Source: Runella aurantiaca (lineage in GTDB: Bacteria > Bacteroidota > Bacteroidia > Cytophagales > Spirosomataceae). From it: 64,000 nt of DNA. The translations under genes and the position numbers were made by a program. Of the stretch, positions 17,453-26,123 are shown in pieces. Location of the stretch: NCBI RefSeq assembly GCF_003339505.1, contig NZ_QPIW01000032.1, positions 1 to 64,000 of the forward strand, written 5' to 3'. Within the stretch, counting starts at the first letter, position 1; each line of letters opens with the position of its first letter. The notes under the pieces were generated by a model. That model had not been told where the DNA came from, searched no databases, and was given only the letters and a program-made list of their open reading frames with translations.

Positions 17453-20400
17453 ATGCTCGACAGAATCATCAAATTTTCGTTACACAACCGTCTGTTGGTC
17501 ATCGCATTATCGGCAATGTTGTTGGTCTATGGCGTGTACGTAAGTCTTCAACTTCCCATCGACGTGTTACCCGATTTGAATCGCCCTAGGGTGACTGTTT
17601 TTTTGGAATCCAATGGATTAGCACCCGAAGAAATAGAAACACAGGTGGTATTGCCCGTCGAAACAGCCCTCAACGGCGCTCCGGGCGTAGAAACCGTCCG
17701 AAGCACTTCTGCCATCGGATTGGGAATGGTGTTTGTGGAGTTTGACTGGGATGTTGAGATTTACAAAGCTCGTCAACTGGTGGCGGAAAAGCTCCAAACG
17801 GTGCAGCTTCCCAACGGCATCACGCCCATCATGGGGCCGATAAGCTCAGTCATGGGCCAAATCATGTACGTAGGTGTAAGCGCCGACACCACCAATCCCG
17901 CCGACCTTCGGACGTTGGCAGATTTCAGCATTCGACGCAGGCTATTGAGTATCAAAGGGGTATCTCAAGTCATTCCGATTGGTGGCGAGCGGCGTCAGTA
18001 TCAAGTACAAGTTTCTGGCCAACGGCTCAAGCAGTATAAGGTGAGTCTCGACCAAGTTGAAAATGCGCTTTCAAAGGCCTCTCAAAATACGTCAGGAAAC
18101 TTTTATTATGAATACGGAAGCGAGGTTTTGATTCGTAACATTGGCCGCGCCCAATCGTTGGAAGACTTGGCCAATACCGTGGTCACAAGTCAGGGCGGTG
18201 TGCCGATTCTACTATCTCAGGTGGCCGATGTCAAATTTGGCTCTGCCTTCAAACGAGGCGACGGTAGCATCAACGGAAAACCCGCTGTGATATTGGCCGT
18301 AGAAAAACAACCGGGTGCGAATACTGTCGGCCTCACAAAACAGATTGAGCAGGCCTGTAGCGAACTTCAACGGTCACTCCCGAAAGACATTACGATAAAT
18401 CCATCCATTTTTCAGCAAAGCAAATTCATTCAAGCATCCATTGACAATGTTCTGGAAGCGCTCCGCGATGGATTTATTCTGGTCGTTATTGTACTGTTTT
18501 TATTCTTGATGAATCTCCGCACCACCGTCATTACCTTGACAGCCATCCCATTATCACTGGTCATTACCGCCCTGATTTTCAAAGCATTTGATTTGTCTAT
18601 CAACACCCTAACCTTGGGCGGCTTGGCCATCGCCATTGGTGAATTGGTAGATGACGCCATCGTAGATGTCGAAAATGTATTTAGGCGTCTGCGCGAAAAT
18701 CAGCAACTCGATATGCCCAAATCTACCTTACGCGTGGTTTATGAAGCCAGTTCTGAGGTTCGAAATTCCATCGTGTATGCCACGGTCATTGTGGTGCTGG
18801 TTTTTATCCCGCTGTTTTACATGGAAGGCATCGAAGGGCGGATTTTTGCCCCTTTGGGCATTGCTTACATTACGTCCATTACGGCCTCGCTGTTTGTTTC
18901 TCTCACACTTACGCCCGTCTTGTGCAGTTATTTTTTAAAAATAAAAAGTGCTAGTAAGCAGTCAAAAGGCTTTTGGAATCGAATTTCAACATTAGCGACT
19001 TCAGAAACCGACACCCGTTTGGTAAAGTGGTTAAAAACAAAAGACACGCGGTTGCTTCATTGGTCGCTCAATCGGCCTAAGGCCATTATTGGTACTGCTA
19101 TTCTAATGATTTTAATTTCTTTGGGAACGGTTCCTTTTTTTGGGACTGAGTTTTTGCCGCCATTTAATGAAGGTGCTTTTACCGTTAATTTAATTGCCCC
19201 CACGGGAACTTCGCTTGAGGAATCCAATAAGATAGGGACGCTGGCCGAAAAACTAATGATGCAAATTCCCGAAGTGGAATACGCCAGCCGTCGAACAGGC
19301 CGAGCCGAGCTGGACGAACACGTTGAACCCGTCAGTCGGTCGGAAATTGATGTCACGATACGGCCTGATATTGAGCGGAGTCGTAGCGAAATCATTGCCG
19401 ATATTCGCAAAAAACTGAGCATTTTAAAGGGCGTTTCAGTAGGCGTTGGGCAACCGATTTCTCACCGCATTGAGCATTTGCTCTCGGGGGTTCAGGCGCA
19501 GGTTGTGTTGAAAATTTACGGAAACGATTTGGCCGAACTGCGCTCTACTGCTCAGAAGGTGCAGGCTACCATACAGGGGGTAGAGGGAGTAACTGACCTT
19601 GCCATCGAACGCCAAACGCTGGTGCCCCAATTGTTGATTCGGGTACGGCGCAATGACCTGCAACGTTTTGGATTACAGGCGGGAAAAGTCACCGAAGAAT
19701 TGGAAGTATTTTATAATGGAAAGATAACGGGACAAATCTACGAAGGGCAAAAATCATTTGACATCCTGATTCGCACCAACGAGCACGAACGCAGCAATTT
19801 AGAAGCCATTCGAAACACCCAAATCTCCACGCCCGAAGGTGAGCTTATTCCATTGCACCAAATCGCGGATATTGAACAAACCATGACCGTCAATCAAGTG
19901 GTACACGAAAATACCCAACGGCGCATGGTGGTTTCGGCCAATGTACAGGGACGTGATTTGGGGAGTACGGTTGAAGAAATCAAGCAGAAAATGAGCAAAG
20001 TTCCGTTGCCTCAAGGCTATTTTATTGTGTATTCAGGCCTGATTGAGAGTCAAGAATCAGCCTCGCAATTGATTGTATTTTTAGCCATTTTCTCGATTTT
20101 GGCCATTTTTTTGGTGCTTTATACCCATTTCAAATCCATCGCCATCGTATTACAAATCATGCTCAATATTCCGCTGGCGTTGATTGGCAGCGTGGTAGCG
20201 GTCATGCTTACGGGTGGCACTTTTTCGGTTGCTACGCTGGTTGGATTTATCACACTCACGGGCATCGCGAGTCGAAATGGGATTATGATGATTTCCCACT
20301 ACATTCACTTGGTGGAAAAAGAAGGTGAAACATTCGGCAAATCCATGATTATCCGAGGTTCTCTCGAACGGCTTGTACCCGTATTAATGACGGCACTGGT

Positions 20401-20608
20401 AGCCGCCTTAGCGCTCGTTCCGCTCACGCTCGACCCACAAGCGGCGGGCAAAGAAATACTTTACCCCGTTGCAACGGTAATTCTGGGCGGGCTGCTTTCG
20501 AGTACATTCTTGGATATTATTGTAACGCCCGTGGTGTTCTATACGTTTGGTAAAAAAGCATTGGAAACCTATTTTTCCCTAAAGAATAAGCAAGATATAT
20601 TAAGTTAA
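17453..20608 (+). CDS. CzcA-like heavy-metal RND efflux pump
   Basis: 1051 aa, full length for HME-RND transporters, with twelve membrane helices and two large periplasmic loops. The first helix is followed by the conserved LPIDVLPDLNRPRVTV. The TM4 proton-relay motif is GELVDDAIVDVEN with Asp400. It exports divalent or monovalent metal ions from periplasm or cytoplasm using the proton gradient, with CzcB and CzcC. The TM4 motif does not let me choose between Zn/Co/Cd and Cu/Ag; the adjacent Zn-type ATPase favours the former. The start is 1 bp after the czcB stop, so the three genes are translationally linked. Confidence 0.93.
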   Translation: MLDRIIKFSLHNRLLVIALSAMLLVYGVYVSLQLPIDVLPDLNRPRVTVFLESNGLAPEEIETQVVLPVETALNGAPGVETVRSTSAIGLGMVFVEFDWDVEIYKARQLVAEKLQTVQLPNGITPIMGPISSVMGQIMYVGVSADTTNPADLRTLADFSIRRRLLSIKGVSQVIPIGGERRQYQVQVSGQRLKQYKVSLDQVENALSKASQNTSGNFYYEYGSEVLIRNIGRAQSLEDLANTVVTSQGGVPILLSQVADVKFGSAFKRGDGSINGKPAVILAVEKQPGANTVGLTKQIEQACSELQRSLPKDITINPSIFQQSKFIQASIDNVLEALRDGFILVVIVLFLFLMNLRTTVITLTAIPLSLVITALIFKAFDLSINTLTLGGLAIAIGELVDDAIVDVENVFRRLRENQQLDMPKSTLRVVYEASSEVRNSIVYATVIVVLVFIPLFYMEGIEGRIFAPLGIAYITSITASLFVSLTLTPVLCSYFLKIKSASKQSKGFWNRISTLATSETDTRLVKWLKTKDTRLLHWSLNRPKAIIGTAILMILISLGTVPFFGTEFLPPFNEGAFTVNLIAPTGTSLEESNKIGTLAEKLMMQIPEVEYASRRTGRAELDEHVEPVSRSEIDVTIRPDIERSRSEIIADIRKKLSILKGVSVGVGQPISHRIEHLLSGVQAQVVLKIYGNDLAELRSTAQKVQATIQGVEGVTDLAIERQTLVPQLLIRVRRNDLQRFGLQAGKVTEELEVFYNGKITGQIYEGQKSFDILIRTNEHERSNLEAIRNTQISTPEGELIPLHQIADIEQTMTVNQVVHENTQRRMVVSANVQGRDLGSTVEEIKQKMSKVPLPQGYFIVYSGLIESQESASQLIVFLAIFSILAIFLVLYTHFKSIAIVLQIMLNIPLALIGSVVAVMLTGGTFSVATLVGFITLTGIASRNGIMMISHYIHLVEKEGETFGKSMIIRGSLERLVPVLMTALVAALALVPLTLDPQAAGKEILYPVATVILGGLLSSTFLDIIVTPVVFYTFGKKALETYFSLKNKQDILS

Positions 20609-20619
20609 ATTCTATCAAA

Positions 20620-23034
20620 ATGGTTAACAAACACACCGCTATTCTCCTTATTTTACTGACATTCACTACTACACTTTTGGCGCAAACCAAAGGAGTAGTT
20701 CTATCGGGCAAAATCAGGGATGCCCAAACCAAAGCTGCGCTGCCCTTTGTAAATATTGTCTTAAAAACCGACACCGACAGTGCTTTTGTGGTCGGGACAA
20801 TCACCAATGAGGAAGGGATTTTTTCGCTGCCTTCCGTCAAAAAGGGTAAATACAAATTGACCGCTTCGTTTGTGGGGTATCAAGTTACCAAACAAACGGT
20901 ATCGGTGGGGCAATTGAGCGACTTTTTAGATTTAGGCACCATTGACTTGCCCGAAGACCGTCAGGTACTTGAAGAAGTAAAGGTAGTGGCTCAGCAACAG
21001 GGTATTGCGGGCACAATGGATAAAAAAACATTTATGACCGCCGATAATATCAGCCAAACTGGCGGCTCAGTATTGCAAATGATGAACAATCTGCCGGGCA
21101 TTACCACCTCACAAGAAGGTAAAATTCAGCTCAGGGGCAGCGATAAAGTGGTGGTGCTGATTGACGGAAAGCAAACGGCATTGACGGGCTTTGGCAGTCA
21201 AACAGGGCTTGATAATCTGCCCGCTTCGGCCATTGAAAAAATCGAAATCATCAACAACCCTTCCGCCAAATATGACGCCAACGGCAACGCGGGCATTATC
21301 AATATCATTTTCAAAAAGAATGAACAATACGGCTGGAACAGCAAAGTCGGCTTGGCGGCGGGCTTGGGCGCTTTATGGGTTAGAAAAGAAAACCTGCCTA
21401 CGATTCGTCCCCAGTTTCAGAATACTCCCAAGCTAAACCCTTCCTTTTCCATCAATCACCGCAAACACAAAGCCAATGTGTTTTTACAAGGCGATTGGCT
21501 TTATACCCAAACGCTCAATAAAAATGAATTTTCTACCAGGACCTATGATACGGGAGAAAACATCATTCAGCAAATCAAACGCAACCGAACCACCACCTAT
21601 GCCACCGTCAAAACGGGAATGGACTACGCTTTCAATTCCAACAATACACTGACGGTTTCGGGGCTGTTTAACCGTGAAAAGATTCTTGACAACGGCGACA
21701 ACCCCTATTTTAAGGACGATTTCTCCAATCGGTATCGTTTATGGCAGTTTTTGGAAGATGAGGTGAAATACACCGCCATGGCCACGGCGGTATTTGTTCA
21801 TAAGTTCAGACAACCAGGACGTTTGCTAAATTTCAATTATAATTACACGTTTCACCGCGAAGACGAAAAATACTTCTTTACTAACACCCTGCCAGCATCT
21901 ATTGGCACTGATTCCTTCAAATTGCTTTCGGATGAGCAAGTTTCCGATTTCAACGTTGACTACGTCCGCCCGCTTCGGCAGGGCAAGTTGGAAACGGGCG
22001 TGAAGTTGAGAAGACGGAGTATTCCCGTCAATATGCAATTCTTTCCAGATCAAAATTCACCGTTGGACGTAAATGCCGGCGGTTGGGCCAATTATTACGA
22101 AACCATTCCCGCCCTGTACGGAAATTATGTGTTTGAAAACGATAAGATAGAATTGGAAAGTGGCCTTCGGGTGGAGTACGTAAAGGTCAATTACGAAGTA
22201 AATCCCAACCATAATACCTACAAAAGCGACGGCTATAACTACACACAGCCTTTTCCAAACCTGAGGCTGGCCTATAAATTCAATGATAAAAACAAAATTT
22301 CGTTCTTTTTTAACCGGCGCGTAGACCGTCCCAATGAAGTAGATATTCGCATTTTCCCCAAATACGATGAACCTGAGCTGATAAAGGTCGGCAACCCAAC
22401 CCTCAAACCTCAGTTTACAAGTTCTTTTGAAATGGGGTATAAAACCAATTGGCTAAACGGTAACCTTTATGCCGCAGCGTACCAACGCATCACCGACGGT
22501 ACCATTACACGCATTGCCACTCAGGTGCCGGGGAGTGTTTTACTGTATAATATCTTTCAAAACATCGGGCGAAGCTACAACACCGGCATAGAAATGGTGT
22601 GGCAACAGCAACTTACCAAACCAGTCTCGCTGAATGCAAGTGTGAATATTTATCAAAATACGATTAACGCATTTTCGGTTATCAACAAATATCCCGTACC
22701 CACAACCTATACCGCCGATAAACAGCAACTCGTATCTGGAAACGTGAAGCTCAACAGTCTGGCACATTTGTCAAACGGCTTTGATGTGCAGGTCAGTGCC
22801 GTCTATCTAGCCCCCGACCTTATTCCGCAGGGGCGCATCGAACAACGCTTTTCACTTGATTTAGGCATTAAGAAAAATGTACAAAAAGGTAAAGGTGACA
22901 TTTTTTTGAACGCCACCGACCTACTGAATACTATGCAAATCAGAAAAAAAATTACGGGAAATGGTTTTGTACTACAAAGCACTGACTATTACGAAACGCA
23001 GGTAGTGCGCTTAGGATATAATCGCAAGTTTTAA
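20620..23034 (+). CDS. Outer-membrane beta-barrel/TonB-dependent receptor-like protein
   Basis: 804 aa. It has a signal peptide (...TTTLLAQ), a carboxypeptidase-regulatory-like beta domain (about 25-120, with GKIRDAQTKAALPFVNIVL), a TonB plug (VLQMMNNLPGITTS, VVVLIDGKQ, IEIINNPSAKYDANGNAG) and a long barrel ending in Phe (VRLGYNRKF). This is the bacteroidetal outer-membrane beta-barrel family. It follows czcA by 11 bp, so it belongs to the metal operon. Ligand and direction of transport are not visible; metal, chelator or organic ligand are all possible. Confidence 0.88.
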   Translation: MVNKHTAILLILLTFTTTLLAQTKGVVLSGKIRDAQTKAALPFVNIVLKTDTDSAFVVGTITNEEGIFSLPSVKKGKYKLTASFVGYQVTKQTVSVGQLSDFLDLGTIDLPEDRQVLEEVKVVAQQQGIAGTMDKKTFMTADNISQTGGSVLQMMNNLPGITTSQEGKIQLRGSDKVVVLIDGKQTALTGFGSQTGLDNLPASAIEKIEIINNPSAKYDANGNAGIINIIFKKNEQYGWNSKVGLAAGLGALWVRKENLPTIRPQFQNTPKLNPSFSINHRKHKANVFLQGDWLYTQTLNKNEFSTRTYDTGENIIQQIKRNRTTTYATVKTGMDYAFNSNNTLTVSGLFNREKILDNGDNPYFKDDFSNRYRLWQFLEDEVKYTAMATAVFVHKFRQPGRLLNFNYNYTFHREDEKYFFTNTLPASIGTDSFKLLSDEQVSDFNVDYVRPLRQGKLETGVKLRRRSIPVNMQFFPDQNSPLDVNAGGWANYYETIPALYGNYVFENDKIELESGLRVEYVKVNYEVNPNHNTYKSDGYNYTQPFPNLRLAYKFNDKNKISFFFNRRVDRPNEVDIRIFPKYDEPELIKVGNPTLKPQFTSSFEMGYKTNWLNGNLYAAAYQRITDGTITRIATQVPGSVLLYNIFQNIGRSYNTGIEMVWQQQLTKPVSLNASVNIYQNTINAFSVINKYPVPTTYTADKQQLVSGNVKLNSLAHLSNGFDVQVSAVYLAPDLIPQGRIEQRFSLDLGIKKNVQKGKGDIFLNATDLLNTMQIRKKITGNGFVLQSTDYYETQVVRLGYNRKF

Positions 23035-23055
23035 TCAGAAATAAGCCAAACAACC

Positions 23056-23679
23056 ATGAATGAAATCCTCTTTGGGTCTTTAGTTTTAAGCATTTTACAC
23101 GCCCTGATTCCTAGTCATTGGCTACCTTTTGTGACCATCGGCAAAACCGAACATTGGTCTGAAAGCCGCACGCTGGCGGTGACGGGTTTAGCAGGACTGG
23201 CTCATACGGTCAGCACAACCATTTTGGGGCTTATCATCGGATATGCGGGCTACGAATTATCCGAAAGCTACCACGAGCTTGCCGAAAGCGTTATTCCTGC
23301 GGTTTTATTGATGTTGGGCCTTTGGTACTTGATACAACACATTAGACATTCGCACGCTCACGAGCACATTGACCCCTCTGCCATTAATGGAAAATCGTTC
23401 AAAACCCTGCTTTTATCGCTTTGTGTGGGCATGTTTTTATCGCCTTGCATGGAGATTAATGCGTATTTTCTGAGCGCGGGCGCGTTGGGTTGGCAGGCGT
23501 TGGGTTTAGTTGCTTTGATTTACAACGTGGTTACGTTGGCAGGAATGATTCTGATGGTTTGGGTGGCGAGTCGGGGTCTACGGTTGGTCAATGCGCACTG
23601 GTTTGAACACAACGAGAATCTTATTACGGGTCTCACACTCATTGGGTTAGCCATTTTAAATTTCTTTATTGAGTTCTAA
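23056..23679 (+). CDS. NicO/UreH-like polytopic membrane protein
   Basis: 207 aa with about six membrane helices. HALIPSHWLPF near the N-terminus, the His cluster HIRHSHAHEHID (about 110-121) in a cytoplasmic or periplasmic loop, and SPCMEIN in the fourth helix place it near the nickel/cobalt transporter (NicO/RcnA) and UreH-like group. Such proteins move or export transition-metal ions. It sits between the outer-membrane receptor and the P-type ATPase, 21 and 12 bp from its neighbours. Metal and direction are inferred from context only. Confidence 0.7.
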   Translation: MNEILFGSLVLSILHALIPSHWLPFVTIGKTEHWSESRTLAVTGLAGLAHTVSTTILGLIIGYAGYELSESYHELAESVIPAVLLMLGLWYLIQHIRHSHAHEHIDPSAINGKSFKTLLLSLCVGMFLSPCMEINAYFLSAGALGWQALGLVALIYNVVTLAGMILMVWVASRGLRLVNAHWFEHNENLITGLTLIGLAILNFFIEF

Positions 23680-23691
23680 AAAGACATTTAT

Positions 23692-25647
23692 ATGAAAAAT
23701 ACCGATAGTGTCCCTTTGCCACAACAGACTCCCGAAAAAGCCAATAAGCCTACCCACGACCACGAACATAATCACTCAAAAGCCCCTGAAGAAAGTCTCC
23801 TAAAAATCTATTGGCGGTTGTGGTTAAGCTTGGCTATTTTGATGGGTTTTCTGCTGCTAACATTTGTCTTATCCTACGAACTGAGTCAATCCGTAGAGAT
23901 AGGCCTGATGGCGGCGGCCTACTTATTGGCGGGTTATCCTACCCTCGAACGCGCTTTTCGCTCAATAAAACGCGGCGATTTTTTCAATGAATTTACGTTG
24001 ATGTCAATCGCTACACTCGGTGCTTTTTACATTGGCGAATACAGCGAAGGCGTGGCCGTGATGGTCTTTTACGAAATCGGTGAGTTGTTTCAGAGTCTGG
24101 CGGTAAATCGTTCCAAACGTTCTATCAAAGCCTTATTGGATATTCGTCCCGATTCGGTTACTGTTGTACGCAATGGAAATCATCAGGTAATTCATCCTTC
24201 CGACGTGGCAGTTGGGGAAACGATTATGGTAAAAGCGGGGGAAAAAATCGCGCTTGATGGTGCACTTCTCACCGAAAAAGCAACTTTCAATACCTCCGCC
24301 CTCACGGGAGAATTTCGCCCCGCTACCAAACGCGCTGGCGATGCTGTATTGGCGGGAATGATTAACTTAGAGACGGTCATTAAAATGCAGGTTTCAACCG
24401 CTTTCAAGGACTCTAAGCTGTCGCGCATTTTGTCTATGGTCCAAGACGCCACCGCCCGAAAAGCCCCTACTCAGCTGTTTATCAGCCGTTTCGCCAAAGT
24501 CTACACGCCCATTGTTTTCTTTTTGGCATTATCGGTGATTCTTCTTCCTTTCTTTTTTGTGGATACCTATCAATTCAGAGAATGGCTGTACCGAGGCATG
24601 GTTTTTCTGGTGATTGCGTGCCCATGTGCCTTAACGGTCTCCATTCCGCTGGGCTATTTTGGGGGAATCGGGCTGGCTTCTCGTCATGGAATCTTGGTGA
24701 AAGGCGCTAATTTTTTGGATGTAATGACCGAGTTAACCACCGTTGTTTCTGACAAAACGGGGACCCTTACCAAAGGGGTTTTCAAGGTTCAGGAAATAAA
24801 AACAAGTCTTGACGAACAGGAATTTATTGACACTGTGGCTGCGCTGGAAAAGTCCTCAACACACCCCATTGCCAAAGCCATCGTCGAATATGCCCATGAA
24901 AAAACCCAAACACACAACGTTGAAAGGGTAGAAGAAATCGCGGGACAGGGTTTAAAAGGAATCGTTGCTGGCAAAACCGTTCTGTGCGGCAATCTTAAAC
25001 TTTTGCAAAAATTCAACATTACTTATCCCACCGAGCTGGAACGAATCGTTGACACCATCGTCGCTGTTGGTATCGATAATCAATATGTTGGTTATCTTAC
25101 CATTGCCGATGAAGTAAAAGAAGATGCCCTAAAAACCGTAGCCGATTTAAAAAAGTTGGGCATTGAGACCATTATGCTCTCGGGCGATAAAGCGGCGGTG
25201 GTTCAAAAAATAGCCAACCAACTTCACATCTCAACCGCCTACGGCGATTTGTTTCCCGAAGATAAAGTACAAAAAGTACAGGAGCTTAAAAACGCGGGCA
25301 AACGCATCGCGTTCGTTGGTGATGGGGTCAATGATGCGCCCGTCGTGGCCCTTGCCGATGCGGGCATTGCCATGGGCGGCTTAGGCTCGGATGCCACCAT
25401 CGAAACCGCTGATATTGTGATTCAAAATGACCAGCCTTCGCGCATTGTGACCGCCATTAAAATCGGCAAACTCACAAAACAAGTTGTTTGGCAAAACATT
25501 ATCTTGGCAATGGGCGTAAAAATAGCCGTTATGGCGCTGGGTGCAGGCGGCGTTGCCAACCTCTGGGAAGCCGTTTTTGCTGACGTAGGCGTGGCGTTAT
25601 TGGCGATTTTGAATGCTTACCGAATTCAATCCAAAACCCTTTCCTAA
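23692..25647 (+). CDS. P1B-type Zn/Cd/Pb-translocating ATPase
   Basis: 651 aa. The N-terminus lacks the usual CxxC heavy-metal domain but has THDHEHNH at 21-28. Catalytic parts are complete: TGE at 205-207, the CPC metal site at 310-312, the phosphorylated Asp354 in DKTGT, the SSTHP motif of P1B pumps and GDGVNDAP. The last helices carry a Lys (GVKIAVMALG) and an Asp in FADVGVALLAILNAYRI, the combination typical of the ZntA (P1B-2) group. It would export Zn, Cd or Pb from the cytoplasm, feeding the periplasmic Czc system encoded upstream in the same operon. Confidence 0.93.
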   Translation: MKNTDSVPLPQQTPEKANKPTHDHEHNHSKAPEESLLKIYWRLWLSLAILMGFLLLTFVLSYELSQSVEIGLMAAAYLLAGYPTLERAFRSIKRGDFFNEFTLMSIATLGAFYIGEYSEGVAVMVFYEIGELFQSLAVNRSKRSIKALLDIRPDSVTVVRNGNHQVIHPSDVAVGETIMVKAGEKIALDGALLTEKATFNTSALTGEFRPATKRAGDAVLAGMINLETVIKMQVSTAFKDSKLSRILSMVQDATARKAPTQLFISRFAKVYTPIVFFLALSVILLPFFFVDTYQFREWLYRGMVFLVIACPCALTVSIPLGYFGGIGLASRHGILVKGANFLDVMTELTTVVSDKTGTLTKGVFKVQEIKTSLDEQEFIDTVAALEKSSTHPIAKAIVEYAHEKTQTHNVERVEEIAGQGLKGIVAGKTVLCGNLKLLQKFNITYPTELERIVDTIVAVGIDNQYVGYLTIADEVKEDALKTVADLKKLGIETIMLSGDKAAVVQKIANQLHISTAYGDLFPEDKVQKVQELKNAGKRIAFVGDGVNDAPVVALADAGIAMGGLGSDATIETADIVIQNDQPSRIVTAIKIGKLTKQVVWQNIILAMGVKIAVMALGAGGVANLWEAVFADVGVALLAILNAYRIQSKTLS

Positions 25648-25651
25648 AGGC

Positions 25652-26071
25652 ATGACTACCTATTCAGACATCGACGATTTTTTTGCCAATCAAACCCCCG
25701 AAATCCGACAGGTACTCCAGTACATTCGACAGTTATTGCTCGTCGCACACCCAAAAATGCGCGAAAAGTTTATGTACAGCAATACCATTTTTTTTATTTG
25801 CCTAGACTACATCTGTTATTTTGGAAAAATACACAAAACCAAAGGCGTTGAAATTGGCTTTGTAAAAGGTTTTTTGTTGTCAAACGAGCAGGGATTGTTG
25901 GAAGATAAAGGCCGCAAGCTAATTCGGGGTATAACGGTACGCAACCTTCAGGAATTCCGAGCCATTGAAGATTCCTTTCTGGAAATTGTGCAGGAAGCCA
26001 TTCTAATTAACGAAACACAACCCGATAAAACCTTCGCCAAAATCATTTTTGAAAAGCGTAAAAAAACATAG
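25652..26071 (+). CDS. DUF1801 family protein
   Basis: 139 aa from the ATG at 25652, 4 bp after the ATPase stop; an earlier in-frame start at 25613 would overlap the ATPase and adds an unlikely tail. The fold is that of YdhG/DUF1801 proteins (FFANQTPEIRQVLQYIRQLL, MREKFMYSNTIFFI, GIEIGFVKG-like core). Function unknown. Position suggests co-transcription with the metal genes, but the family has no metal link that I know. Its TAG stop is also the first base of the stem of the opposing terminator. Confidence 0.8.
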   Translation: MTTYSDIDDFFANQTPEIRQVLQYIRQLLLVAHPKMREKFMYSNTIFFICLDYICYFGKIHKTKGVEIGFVKGFLLSNEQGLLEDKGRKLIRGITVRNLQEFRAIEDSFLEIVQEAILINETQPDKTFAKIIFEKRKKT

Positions 26072-26094
26072 AGACGCATGATTATGCGTCTCTA
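26061..26094 (-). terminator. Terminator of the OmpA-type gene
   Basis: An 11-bp perfect stem (TAGAGACGCAT / ATGCGTCTCTA) with a 4-nt loop, followed on the minus strand by TG and seven T residues. The left arm includes the stop codon of the gene on the plus strand. GAGACGCAT...ATGCGTCTC palindromes also occur as dispersed repeats in other genomes. Confidence 0.8.
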
Positions 26095-26123
26095 CCCAAT
26101 TAATTCCTTAAAACTCCATTTTC

